Shown: piece after piece, positions 1 through 8,876 of the stretch | How the letters are laid out: every line of letters starts with the position of its first letter | How positions within the stretch are numbered: position 1 is the stretch's first letter | From: a bacterium | Lineage (GTDB): Bacteria > Zhuqueibacterota > Zhuqueibacteria > Zhuqueibacterales > Zhuqueibacteraceae | DNA: 64,000 nucleotides | Assembly: GCA_023150945.1 (NCBI GenBank) | Contig: JAKLJX010000018.1 | Span: forward strand, 1-64,000 | Direction: 5' to 3' | Translations under genes and position numbers: made by a program | The notes under the pieces: model-generated | What the model was told of the DNA's origin: nothing | The model's input: the letters and a program-made list of their open reading frames with translations, nothing else | The model's database searches: none

Positions 1-178
1 GGTTCAGATACATTTGCGGGCACAAGTGTTGCCTATATGTCAACGTCAAATCGTCTAGAATCCAGGTCAAACCATCTCTGAAAGGAGGTGTGCGGCTCGC
101 ACATATATTCCCCAACCACAGTCGTGGTGCATGGTTTCTAACCGAAGGTGTAGTGAGATGTTTTAACTGGAGGTGGTT

Positions 179-2959
179 ATGAGAAGAGTGCTAAAGATTA
201 GCGCCGAACTCTCAGTCGTCCTGATGATATTGGCCCAGGTTGCCTTTGGACAGGCGCCGACGGCAACCATCAAGGTCGAAGGCTACAGCCTGCAGGAGAT
301 TCAAAATCTGGGCTGGACCTCGCCGCGCTCGACCGGCCTCTCGGTCGTGGGAGTGGGGCAGGTTGTCTATTTGCTGGGTAACGCCGAGGCGACCACCTGG
401 GCCTGGACGTTGAAGTCCAAGCCGGCAGGATCTGCCGCGACGCTCGACAGCACCAACAAGCGGCAAACCACATTCAAACCGGATGTGGTTGGGAAGTTTA
501 CCGTTGAGCTGGTGATCACGACCTCGGCCGGCACGAGCGCGCCCGCCAGCAAAACGATTACCTCCGCCAAGTTTGTCGGCGTGGGTGCGATGGATGGGCT
601 GCCGCGCGAGTTCCCGCAGTGCGCCCTCTGCCACAACGACAATTTCATGGCGTGGAGCAAGACCGGCCATGCCTCCTCGCTGAAAGACGGCTTGGACGGC
701 CTGTACGGCACGCATTTCAACGAATCTTGCTTGGAATGCCACAGCACGGGTTATGACAATACCGCCTCTGCCGTGAATGACGGCTTTGATGACGTGCAAA
801 AAGAACTCGGCTGGGTTTTCCCGAGTACTTTGCAGGCCGGCAACTACGATGCGCTGAAGGCCAACTATCCGAAACTGGCGGCCCGCGCCAATACGCAATG
901 CGAAAGCTGCCATGGCCCGGGCAGCGAGCACAAGGGTGACAAGACCGGCACGGCCATGACTCTTGATGAAGCCTCGTGTGGCTATTGCCATGAGCAGGAG
1001 CCGTTCAATATCGTCACCATCCAGTGGAAAAACTCGGTGCACGGCATCTTCAGCGAGGAATTCGAGTCGGTGGCGAACCGTCCCGCTTCTTCGGGCTGCG
1101 CCAAGTGTCACTCGGGCTGGGGCTTCATTCGCCGCATCGACCCCAAGTCGCCGGACACCCGTCCGGAGATCGGCGCCTCGCAGATAAGCTGTGCGGTCTG
1201 CCATGATCCGCATCGCTCGGAGGTACTGCCGCACATGGTGCGCAGCCTGAGCGACGTGCAGCTTGGCGACACCACGACTGTGGTCAATTACGGCGGCATG
1301 GGCAAGGTTTGTATGCAGTGCCATATTGCCCGCCGCGATGCCAATGACTACGTAAGCGACCCGAACAACCTGTCCACGCGTTTTGGCCCGCATTACAGCA
1401 ACCAGGCTGACATGCTGGATGGCTCCAATGCCATCGAGTACGGTCTCCCGATCGGCAGCTCGGGCCACAAGTTTGCGCTCACCGACGCTTGTGTGACTTG
1501 CCATATGGCGGAGACGCCGGCCGTGGGTCAACCCGGGCACAATAAGATCGGCGCCCATACTTTTGCGATGGAAGCCGAGGGCGTTCAGAGTGTGGCCGTG
1601 TGCTCGCAATGCCATGGCCCGATCACGTCCTTCGACGACATCATGGCCAAGGCTGACTATGACGAAGACGGCACCATCGAAAGCACCCGCCATGAGATCG
1701 AGGGCCTGGTTCACAAGCTGGATACACTGCTGCCGCCGCGAGCCACCACCGCGCAAGTCAACGCCAACTACAAGTGGGATGCCAGCATGACGCCGGCAGA
1801 GATTCTCAGACGGCAGAACCTGGCCAAAGCCTGGTACAACTTCCTGTTTGTCGAGGAAGACCGCAGCTTCGGCGCGCACAATGCGGCTTACTCCATCGCC
1901 ATCTTGCGGCGTTCGATTGAAACGCTGACCACGGGCGATATTGGGGCCGGCAAGATCGTGTCGATCAAAGACATCCCGCAAGATCAAGGCAAGCAAGTGC
2001 GCGTGTCCTGGTCGAAGTTTGCCGCGGATGCCGCTTCCGCCAACAATGCAGTTGCGAACTACTCGGTCTGGCGGCGGGTGGACAACCCGGGCAATGCGCT
2101 GGGCACGAAGGTTGGCTCCAAGCAGGATATGATTGCCGCGGCCTCGGCGGGCACGCTGGGCAGCCGCTACACCGTCAACCAATTCGGCACCTGGGATTTT
2201 GTGGCGTGGCTGCCGGCCACCGGCTACGAGATGTACAGTGTGGTGGCGCCGACGCTGTATGACAGCACCGCCGCGGGCATGCACTGGTCCGTGTTCTTCA
2301 TCTCCGGCCAGGCCCGCAATATCGTCTATGAAACCGCGCCCGACAGCGGCTATTCCATCGACAACCTGGCGCCGTTCGCGCCCGGCAATGTGATGGCCAA
2401 CGTGGTGGATCGGAAAGTCAACCTGAAGTGGGACGATCCCATCGACGCCGATTTCAAGTATTTTGCGATCTATCGCAGCACCCTTCCGGGCTTTGACCCG
2501 AAGGGCACCGCGCCGATCAAGACGCTGACCACTGCCAGCTATCTCGATACCGAAGTCACCGGCGGCCAGAACTACTACTATCGCCTCTCCGCCTACGACT
2601 TCTCCGGCAACGAGAGCGCTTTCTCCGCGGAGCTGCCGGTGTCGATCACCGATGTCAACGATCGCAGCGGTGGCATTCCCACGGTGTTTGCGCTGCAGCA
2701 GAATTATCCCAACCCGTTCAATCCCGAGACCTCGATCCAGTATCAACTGCCGACGCCCGGCCACGTGACGTTGGTCATCTACTCCTCGCTGGGCCAGGAG
2801 GTGCGGCGCTTGGTGGATCGTTCCCAACCGGCGGCCTACCACGTCGTCGTGTGGGACGGCCGGGATGACAGCGGGAACCTGCTGCCTTCCGGTGTCTACT
2901 TCTATCGCATTGAATCCGGCAAATTCACGGCGATGAAGAAGCTGGTCATGATGAAGTAA
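179..2959 (+). CDS. Secreted nonaheme cytochrome c with type IX-style sorting domain
   Basis: Predicted secreted electron-transfer protein of 926 residues. A signal peptide covers about residues 1-26, then a PKD/Ig-like segment, then nine CXXCH heme motifs between about residues 145 and 490 (CALCH, CLECH, CESCH, CGYCH, CAKCH, CAVCH, CMQCH, CVTCH, CSQCH). The spacing resembles the cytochrome c554 / multiheme family. Fibronectin-III-like segments follow, and the last 90 residues carry NYPNPFNP and a FlgD-like fold ending in KKLVMMK, the sorting signal typical of FCB bacteria. The ATG at 179 is chosen because GGAGG at 169-173 sits 5 nt upstream; the GTG at 173 overlaps that site. A second SD-like run (AAAGGAGG, 81-88) lies further upstream without a clear gene. 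Heme count is seen; a surface electron-transfer role is inferred from the neighbouring porin and cytochromes. Confidence 0.9.
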   Translation: MRRVLKISAELSVVLMILAQVAFGQAPTATIKVEGYSLQEIQNLGWTSPRSTGLSVVGVGQVVYLLGNAEATTWAWTLKSKPAGSAATLDSTNKRQTTFKPDVVGKFTVELVITTSAGTSAPASKTITSAKFVGVGAMDGLPREFPQCALCHNDNFMAWSKTGHASSLKDGLDGLYGTHFNESCLECHSTGYDNTASAVNDGFDDVQKELGWVFPSTLQAGNYDALKANYPKLAARANTQCESCHGPGSEHKGDKTGTAMTLDEASCGYCHEQEPFNIVTIQWKNSVHGIFSEEFESVANRPASSGCAKCHSGWGFIRRIDPKSPDTRPEIGASQISCAVCHDPHRSEVLPHMVRSLSDVQLGDTTTVVNYGGMGKVCMQCHIARRDANDYVSDPNNLSTRFGPHYSNQADMLDGSNAIEYGLPIGSSGHKFALTDACVTCHMAETPAVGQPGHNKIGAHTFAMEAEGVQSVAVCSQCHGPITSFDDIMAKADYDEDGTIESTRHEIEGLVHKLDTLLPPRATTAQVNANYKWDASMTPAEILRRQNLAKAWYNFLFVEEDRSFGAHNAAYSIAILRRSIETLTTGDIGAGKIVSIKDIPQDQGKQVRVSWSKFAADAASANNAVANYSVWRRVDNPGNALGTKVGSKQDMIAAASAGTLGSRYTVNQFGTWDFVAWLPATGYEMYSVVAPTLYDSTAAGMHWSVFFISGQARNIVYETAPDSGYSIDNLAPFAPGNVMANVVDRKVNLKWDDPIDADFKYFAIYRSTLPGFDPKGTAPIKTLTTASYLDTEVTGGQNYYYRLSAYDFSGNESAFSAELPVSITDVNDRSGGIPTVFALQQNYPNPFNPETSIQYQLPTPGHVTLVIYSSLGQEVRRLVDRSQPAAYHVVVWDGRDDSGNLLPSGVYFYRIESGKFTAMKKLVMMK

Positions 2960-3043
2960 CCCTGCCTCCAAATTGATCGCCGGCATGGGCGCCATGGCCG
3001 GGAAGAGTCGCGCCGCCGGCTGATCAGTGGTAGTTTGATCCAG

Positions 3044-3085
3044 TGGCTGCGTTCTTGTGGCAAACAAGGGCGCAGCCATTTTGTT
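3044..3085 (+). terminator. Rho-independent terminator after the nonaheme cytochrome gene
   Basis: Stem TGGCTGCG (3044-3051) pairs with CGCAGCCA (3071-3078). An inner stem CTTGT/ACAAG is also present, and the run TTTTGTT follows. It lies 85 bp after the cytochrome stop. Confidence 0.75.
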
Positions 3086-3173
3086 CTGGCCACTTGCCGT
3101 GCAGTATGCCAAGGTGACATTTGCATAGGACCCACAAAGACCTTGCGTGCATGGCATTACTGGGGAATACCTC

Positions 3174-5501
3174 ATGAATACGAAACACTCCACCTGCCAG
3201 TGTGCAGCCGCAATCAGACTCAGCGTAGTTTTGGTGTTACTGCCCTTGTTTTCGCTGCTCGCGCAATCCAACACTCAAACACCACCGAATTTCAAGATCG
3301 CGATCATGGCAGATGGCGGCCTGGGAGAGAGTGACCGGGCTGTCCTGCAAATGATCAAGAACGAAGGCGCACAGGCTGTGATCCATTCCGGCGACATCGA
3401 CCAGAAGGGCAGTGTCGCGGAATGGGATGCCCAAGTCACGGAGATACTCGGCCTCAATTTTCCCTACTTCGCGGCCATTGGCGACGATGATGGCGACTAC
3501 TGGGACGGCGCCGGCGGCCTGCAGCAAGCCCTCATCAACCGCCTCAATCGCGCCGGTATCACGTGGAGCGGCGACTTGGGCGTCAAATCTTCACTGAATT
3601 TTCAAGGCCTGTTCATCCTGCTGGTGGCGCCGGGCATTCGCGGCACCGGCCATGATGTTTTCATTCGCGAACAGTTGGCCGCCGACAATTCCATTTGGAG
3701 CATTTGCAGTTGGCACAAGAACATGCACGCGCTGCAAGTTTGCGAAAAACCCAACGGCACGGGCTATGGCGTGTATGAAGAAGCGCGGCTGGGCGGCTCC
3801 TTGATCGCCAATGGCCATTGTCACTCTTATGCCCGTACCCATTTGCTCAGCAGCATGACGAATCAAACCATCGCCAGCACCTCGAACACACTGCAGCTCG
3901 AAAAAGCCAAATCTTTCGTGATGATTTCGGGATTGGGAGGAGAGGGCAAAGGCGTGAGCCAGTCAGTTTTTGGGGACTACTGGGCCAAGGTCTACACGCA
4001 ATCACAAAACTCGCAATACGGCGCGCTGTTCGCCACTTTCAACGTTGACGGCCAGCCCAATAAGGCCACTTTCTATTTCAAGAACATCAACGGCCAGATC
4101 ATCGAGAGCTTCACGGTTGTCAGCAACATCGCGCCCACTTCGCCAACTTTGACAGTGACCTCGCCCAACGGTAACGAGGCCTGGCCCGCCGGTTCGATGC
4201 AGAACCTCACGTGGAACAGCTTCAGTTTTGCCGATCCCGTGAGAATCGAATACTCTGGTGACGCAGGCGCGAGTTGGCAGGAACTGGCAGGCAGCGTGCC
4301 CAATTCCGGTTCCTTTGCCTGGACGATCAACGTGCCCGCCACGACCCAGGGTCGCATTCGCGTTTCAGATGCGGCTGACGGCAATCCAACCGATGTCAGT
4401 GATGGCAATTTCAAGATCATCGGACCGGCGACGCACTTGGTCAAGGTTTCGGGAGATGGGCAAACCGGCACGGTGAACACCGCCCTGGCAGCGCCGTTTG
4501 TCGTGCGCACAACCGATGCGGCTGGCAATCCGGTCAGCGGCGTCGCGGTATCGTTTGAAGTTACAGCCGGCGGTGGTTCTCTTTCCAATAGTCAGCCGCA
4601 ATTCACCAACAGCAATGGCGAGGCTGCCACTGTGTTGACGCTCGGTGCCAGCGCCGGCGCCAACACCGTTACCGCCACTGCCGCCGGCCTGAGCGGCTCT
4701 CCGCAAACGTTTGCTGCCACGGCTTCGAGTCAGCCGCCTGCCAGTGGCAATCTTGCGCGCAATCACCCGGCGACCGCCTCGAGCACGAATGGGTCCTACG
4801 CTCCCAGCCGCGCGGTGGATGGCAACACCAGCACCTACTGGCGCAGCGCCAGCGTGAGCAAGACCAGTCCCAATACCTGGCTGCGCGTGGATTTGGATGC
4901 GGCCTACATGCTCACCCGCGGCGTGGTGAAATGGCGGGAGAACTATTACGCGCGGCGGTTTCGGTTTCAGATCTCCAACACCGGCGGCAGCAATGACAGT
5001 GAATGGACCACAGTCGCGACGATTACGACTGGCGCAGTTGGCACACAGGATGTTCCGCTGAGCGGCGCGTTTGCGGCGCGCTATTTTCGCATTCGCATGG
5101 ATCAAAACAACAAGGACAACAACCGCATCACTGAGCTGGAGTGTTACGCCGGCGCTGGTGCGGCCTCGCCCCCGGTCACCGAATCGAGTTCAGCGGGACA
5201 GCCCGGCAGCTTGCGGCTGCGGCAGAATTATCCGAATCCGTTCAATCCCAGCACAACCATCTCCTTTGATCTGCCGCAAGCCGGCAGCGTGACCGTGCAG
5301 GTCTATTCTGAAACCGGCGCTTTGGTGCGCACGCTACTGGATCAGCAAATGCCAGCGGGCGGACAAACCGTGAGTTGGAACGGCCGGGATGATGCCGGCC
5401 TGCTCGTGGCCGGTGGCGTGTATTTCTATCGCATCGTCATGAGGGCGGAAGATGGCAGCGCGGTCTTCACCGAAGCCAGGCGGATGACGTACTTGAAGTG
5501 A
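3174..5501 (+). CDS. Secreted calcineurin-like phosphoesterase with Ig-like, discoidin and sorting domains
   Basis: Exported 775-residue multidomain protein. The signal peptide spans roughly residues 1-32. The metallophosphoesterase domain (about 40-310) shows D-x-G (ADGG), GDID, a WHKNMH histidine and GHCHSYAR, matching the purple-acid/calcineurin fold. The usual GN-H-D/E block reads GDDD, so an expected metal-binding Asn and catalytic His are replaced. Next come an Ig-like domain (about 330-420), a Big-1/invasin-like domain (about 425-520), an F5/8 type C discoidin-like carbohydrate-binding module (about 530-670) and a C-terminal NYPNPFNP sorting domain. ATG 3174 is preferred over GTG 3147 because GGGGAA sits 6 nt upstream and a signal peptide follows directly. 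Substrate is unknown. The fold call is firm; activity is uncertain given the altered motif. Confidence 0.85.
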   Translation: MNTKHSTCQCAAAIRLSVVLVLLPLFSLLAQSNTQTPPNFKIAIMADGGLGESDRAVLQMIKNEGAQAVIHSGDIDQKGSVAEWDAQVTEILGLNFPYFAAIGDDDGDYWDGAGGLQQALINRLNRAGITWSGDLGVKSSLNFQGLFILLVAPGIRGTGHDVFIREQLAADNSIWSICSWHKNMHALQVCEKPNGTGYGVYEEARLGGSLIANGHCHSYARTHLLSSMTNQTIASTSNTLQLEKAKSFVMISGLGGEGKGVSQSVFGDYWAKVYTQSQNSQYGALFATFNVDGQPNKATFYFKNINGQIIESFTVVSNIAPTSPTLTVTSPNGNEAWPAGSMQNLTWNSFSFADPVRIEYSGDAGASWQELAGSVPNSGSFAWTINVPATTQGRIRVSDAADGNPTDVSDGNFKIIGPATHLVKVSGDGQTGTVNTALAAPFVVRTTDAAGNPVSGVAVSFEVTAGGGSLSNSQPQFTNSNGEAATVLTLGASAGANTVTATAAGLSGSPQTFAATASSQPPASGNLARNHPATASSTNGSYAPSRAVDGNTSTYWRSASVSKTSPNTWLRVDLDAAYMLTRGVVKWRENYYARRFRFQISNTGGSNDSEWTTVATITTGAVGTQDVPLSGAFAARYFRIRMDQNNKDNNRITELECYAGAGAASPPVTESSSAGQPGSLRLRQNYPNPFNPSTTISFDLPQAGSVTVQVYSETGALVRTLLDQQMPAGGQTVSWNGRDDAGLLVAGGVYFYRIVMRAEDGSAVFTEARRMTYLK

Positions 5502-6085
5502 TCGATTGCGTCACCTTGAGCTATGACTGTGGAGTTGGAGAAAGGGGACAGGAGGGAGAGTCCCAGGGCGCTCCGGAGAACCGCGGGGCGAGGGGCATTG
5601 TCTTGCCCGGCATGGCCTGGATCGCCAGCAAGCACTTGCTTTCGGCGGGAAAATTTGTTATCATTCGCCCGAATTCTTGGCTGTCGGCCTGCAATGTAAC
5701 AATCAGTTCCTGCGTGCACGTCTCTGCGCTGCAGGCACTGATTGCCCACCCACGAGTCAGGAAGGCGAGGTGCTGATGCGTCAAGGCATAAGCAGCGTAC
5801 GGTGTGCGGCTGAGGTTCGCCACGGTCCCGCGACCTGCGTGGCACGGCAGGGAAGTGCAAAACTTGCCGGGAGCCGCAAGTCACACCGCCCGGAGGCACT
5901 CGTTCCGCCGGGAGTCACTGCTGGAGTGCCTGCCGTCTCTGCTTTCGCATTCGCCGGTGCAGTCAACGCTTTCCCCCAAGGTTGTTCCCAGACACTTCGT
6001 ATTTCTCACACTGCAGTTTTCACCGCTCGCGCACCGCGGGCGGCTGGGCGATTTTGAAGTCTCACCAGACGAGAAAGGCGGCTTC
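5502..6085. other. 584-bp intergenic leader before the beta-barrel gene
   Basis: No convincing gene. The barrel frame stays open back to 5804, but that extension lacks a signal peptide and reads as non-protein. The stretch 5830-5945 is rich in complementary segments, including AGGCACTC (5894-5901) against GAGTGCCT (5934-5941) and AAGT/ACTT within GGCAGGGAAGT...ACTTGCC. It may form a structured 5' leader. I could not match it to the c-di-GMP GEMM or cobalamin riboswitch cores. Confidence 0.4.
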
Positions 6086-7381
6086 ATGATTCGACGAAAA
6101 CAGTTGTGGAGGTTGATGCTGGCCGCAATTTTACCCGCCGCGCTGAGCGCGCAGTCCCTCTCCGGGCGCCTGACCAGTTCATTCTATGCCTATGAGCGCA
6201 GCGATTCGCTGGCGGTGGACTCCGGACACGCGCGGGCCTATCAAGCGTTTCAGTTTGATCTGGGCGGGAAGAATGTGGCGTTGCGCACCTTCGGCCAGCT
6301 CGACCGGGATTTCAACACGCGCCTGGCCGGTGACGGCAAGGTGCGGATGTACAACCTCGCGCTGGAATTCAAGAACCTGGGCAAGCGCGTCGATGTGCAG
6401 TTGGGACGGCAGCCGGTGTTCAGCGGCGTGGCCGTGGGTACCATCGACGGCGCTCAAATCAAAGTGCGCGCCGGCCGCCAGTTGCGCTTCAAAGCCTTTG
6501 GCGGCGGCTTGTTGCCGGCTGATCAGCGCCTGCAACTCAGCGATGATCTCGACAAGAACTACATGGCCGGCGGCCAGGCCGTGTGGCAGCCCAAAGCCGA
6601 TCTCAACCTGGGCCTGAGCTTTTTCGAGAAGCGGCAACTGCGGCCCGGCTACGATGCCCTGCGCGCCGACTCGATCGGCAATGTTTTCACGCAATACATC
6701 TCCCCGGCTGACCGCGCCTATCGCATGGCCTCGCTCGACGGCTCCTGGTTCGTCGATGCCAAGACCTCACTTTGTGCCCGCAGCGATTTCGATTTTCACG
6801 GCAAGGAAGTCACCCGCGCCGAACTCTCCGGCCGCTCGCAGGTCACACCCAAGCTGTCGATCACGGGGAATTACATCTTTCGCTCACCGCATCTGCCGTG
6901 GAACTCGCTGTTCGCGGTTTTCAATGTCAAAGACAATCATGAACTCGAAGGCGGGTTCTATTATCAGCATCAGCCGGCGTTGCGGTTCTATGGCAATCTT
7001 GCCGGCATCTTCTATGATGGCGATCAATCCTTCCGCGTGACGGCCGGCACAGATTTAAAATACGGCGGCCTGAATTACGTGCATCGCAGCGGTTATGCCG
7101 GCAATCTCGACGGGCTGAATGCCTCGTTGTACTATCCCACCCGCACCGGCCTGTTCCTGCCCAGCCTGCAGCTTTCTTGGGCCTCCTACAAGGTGGATGC
7201 CGGCGCCGGCGCGCGCGAATCGCTGTATTCCGGCGCGGCCGGACTGTTGGTGCGGCCCTGGAATCGCCTGACGCTCGACAGCCAGGTGCAGATGCTGCAC
7301 AATCGCTACTATTCCAACGACGTCCGTTTTCTGTTTCGCATGCAATATTGGTTCTTTACCAAGCTGGGGGCGTCATCATGA
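6086..7381 (+). CDS. Outer-membrane beta-barrel (porin-like) protein of the multiheme locus
   Basis: Predicted 431-residue outer-membrane barrel. It opens with a basic signal peptide (MIRRKQLWRLMLAAILPAALSAQ), then shows many alternating hydrophobic/polar strands separated by Gly/Asp/Asn turns, and ends with aromatic-rich strands (RMQYWFFTKL) before the stop, as barrels often do. There are no CXXCH motifs. The start at 6086 is preceded by a purine-rich site (GAAAGGCGG) and gives the signal peptide at the N-terminus. The stop TGA overlaps the possible ATG at 7378, and the next gene's SD lies right after, so the two are translationally linked. Sitting between multiheme cytochromes, it could be the pore of a porin-cytochrome complex like MtrB/PioB/OmbB in role; that is inference, since I see no clear sequence match to those families. 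Confidence 0.7.
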   Translation: MIRRKQLWRLMLAAILPAALSAQSLSGRLTSSFYAYERSDSLAVDSGHARAYQAFQFDLGGKNVALRTFGQLDRDFNTRLAGDGKVRMYNLALEFKNLGKRVDVQLGRQPVFSGVAVGTIDGAQIKVRAGRQLRFKAFGGGLLPADQRLQLSDDLDKNYMAGGQAVWQPKADLNLGLSFFEKRQLRPGYDALRADSIGNVFTQYISPADRAYRMASLDGSWFVDAKTSLCARSDFDFHGKEVTRAELSGRSQVTPKLSITGNYIFRSPHLPWNSLFAVFNVKDNHELEGGFYYQHQPALRFYGNLAGIFYDGDQSFRVTAGTDLKYGGLNYVHRSGYAGNLDGLNASLYYPTRTGLFLPSLQLSWASYKVDAGAGARESLYSGAAGLLVRPWNRLTLDSQVQMLHNRYYSNDVRFLFRMQYWFFTKLGASS

Positions 7382-7401
7382 GGAGGAAGGAGAATTCACT
7401 T

Positions 7402-8616
7402 ATGCGCGGGCGCACGTTTCCTATTTTGCTGTTGTCGCTGGCGGGAGCCTTGGGCGGGTTGACGCTGGCATGGGCCTGGGGTGGGCCGTCTTCATCATGG
7501 GATGATCCCGTCGAGCAATGGGGCAAGATCAAATTCTCGCACAAGAAACACGTCGAAGAAGCGGGCGCGGAATGCAGCGCCTGCCATGCCGCGGCCACCA
7601 CCAGCGAGAAAGCCGCTGACCTGCTGTTTCCGAAACACGCGGAATGCGGCGCCTGTCACGCCGAGGTGGAAAGCGAGAACACCGAAGACTGCAAATTCTG
7701 CCATACCGATATCGACAACCTCGAAGCCTATGCCGCACCGCAGCGGCTCGACCTCGTTTTCAGCCACCAGCAACACGTTACCGGCCAAAAGCTCGAATGT
7801 GCTGCCTGTCATGCCGGCATTGAAAAATCCGAGAAACCGAGTGTCGCCTACCTGCCGGCCATGGCCTCCTGCTACTCCTGCCACAACGACGTGACCGCGA
7901 GCAATGCCTGCGAGTCATGTCATCCGCGGGTGGAAACGATGCTGCCGCTGACCCATCGCGCGCCGGATTGGGCCAAGCAACACAAACGCTTGATCCGCGC
8001 CGATCACACCAGCAGCGATTGCGCGGTTTGCCACACCGACAATTTCTGCCAGACCTGCCACGCCGAGGCCACGCTGCAGCTCACGCGCGGCGATCTGCGC
8101 CGCAGCCTGGCGGAGAATCGTCCGGCGCCTTCCGGCAAGAACCCGCAGGTCAAGCAGAACGTGCACGAGCTGAATTACCTCTTCGTGCACAGTCTCGATC
8201 TGCGCGCGAAGCAATCCGATTGCTATTCGTGCCACAATCAGCAAACCTTCTGTGCCGACTGTCACAGCCGCAATCAAGACGCGGGCTTTGCCGCGCCGTT
8301 TCCGCTCTCCCACCGCTCGCCTGACTTTGCGCGCATCGGCGTGGGCAGCGGCGGCGGCCAGCACGCCACCCTGGCGCGCCGAGATATCGAGTCCTGCGCC
8401 GCCTGTCATGATCTCGAAGGCCGCGATCCGGTTTGCCTCACCTGCCACGTCGACCGCACCCCGGGCCGCGGCAATGATCCCAAAACGCATCCGGCCAATT
8501 TTCGCAACGAGAATGGCGAGTGGCATTCCAATGCCGGTTCCACCTGCTACAACTGCCACACCAACACCCAGAAGGCGGGAATTGGTTTCTGTGGTTATTG
8601 TCATGGCATGAAGTGA
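7402..8616 (+). CDS. Periplasmic tetradecaheme cytochrome c (c7/c3-like repeats)
   Basis: Protein of 404 residues with a cleavable signal peptide (about 1-28) and fourteen CXXCH motifs spread over the whole length, the last four residues from the C-terminus (CGYCHGMK). Repeated FSHxxHV segments ahead of heme pairs give bis-His ligands typical of cytochrome c7/c3 folds. It also has LSHRSPDF and LTHRAPDW segments seen in many FCB and deltaproteobacterial multiheme proteins. The ATG at 7402 follows AGGAGGAAGGAG (7381-7392), a very strong SD; an upstream ATG at 7378 overlaps the barrel stop as ATGA and is the alternative. A role moving electrons across the periplasm to the barrel is inferred from the gene order. 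Confidence 0.9.
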   Translation: MRGRTFPILLLSLAGALGGLTLAWAWGGPSSSWDDPVEQWGKIKFSHKKHVEEAGAECSACHAAATTSEKAADLLFPKHAECGACHAEVESENTEDCKFCHTDIDNLEAYAAPQRLDLVFSHQQHVTGQKLECAACHAGIEKSEKPSVAYLPAMASCYSCHNDVTASNACESCHPRVETMLPLTHRAPDWAKQHKRLIRADHTSSDCAVCHTDNFCQTCHAEATLQLTRGDLRRSLAENRPAPSGKNPQVKQNVHELNYLFVHSLDLRAKQSDCYSCHNQQTFCADCHSRNQDAGFAAPFPLSHRSPDFARIGVGSGGGQHATLARRDIESCAACHDLEGRDPVCLTCHVDRTPGRGNDPKTHPANFRNENGEWHSNAGSTCYNCHTNTQKAGIGFCGYCHGMK

Positions 8617-8743
8617 AACGCCGCGAGCGACCGCAGCGCCGGCCGCGTTGAGCTGGCTATCGGTGTCTGTCCCAACATGTTCCAGCCACGGCTGAGCCGG
8701 GGTCTCCGGAATCTCGAGTATCGTGACAACTCCGAGGAGATTG

Positions 8744-8866
8744 ATGCAACGGCCAAGCCGTCGCAGGAACATTCTTTCAGCAGTTCTCGCTTTCGCGCGG
8801 ACGTTATTCAGCGGCCCTCTGTGGCTGGCCGGCGAGGCGCCCGAGGGAAACAAGTTGGTCATTTGA
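8744..8866 (+). CDS. Possible small exported or membrane peptide (40 aa), low support
   Basis: Short frame between two cytochrome genes. It begins MQRPSRRRNILSAVLAF, that is, a basic N-terminus and a hydrophobic stretch, and ends NKLVI. GAGGAGA (8734-8740) sits 3-4 nt upstream of the ATG. It looks like a signal peptide with almost nothing after it, so it could be a small membrane protein, a decayed 5' end of another cytochrome gene, or chance. No family recognised. Confidence 0.22.
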   Translation: MQRPSRRRNILSAVLAFARTLFSGPLWLAGEAPEGNKLVI

Positions 8867-8876
8867 AAAAAGCCTG

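Noticed and set aside
212..3274. 1020-codon minus-strand open frame
   Set aside because: Antisense shadow of the nonaheme cytochrome gene; no SD, biased Arg/Ala/Gly/His composition, no family pattern.
5830..5945. c-di-GMP (GEMM) or cobalamin riboswitch
   Set aside because: Some GCAAA and GGGAA segments look suggestive, but the ordered core motifs of either class are missing.
5804..6085. N-terminal extension of the barrel protein
   Set aside because: The signal peptide begins at 6086 with a purine-rich site before it; the extension has no conserved look.
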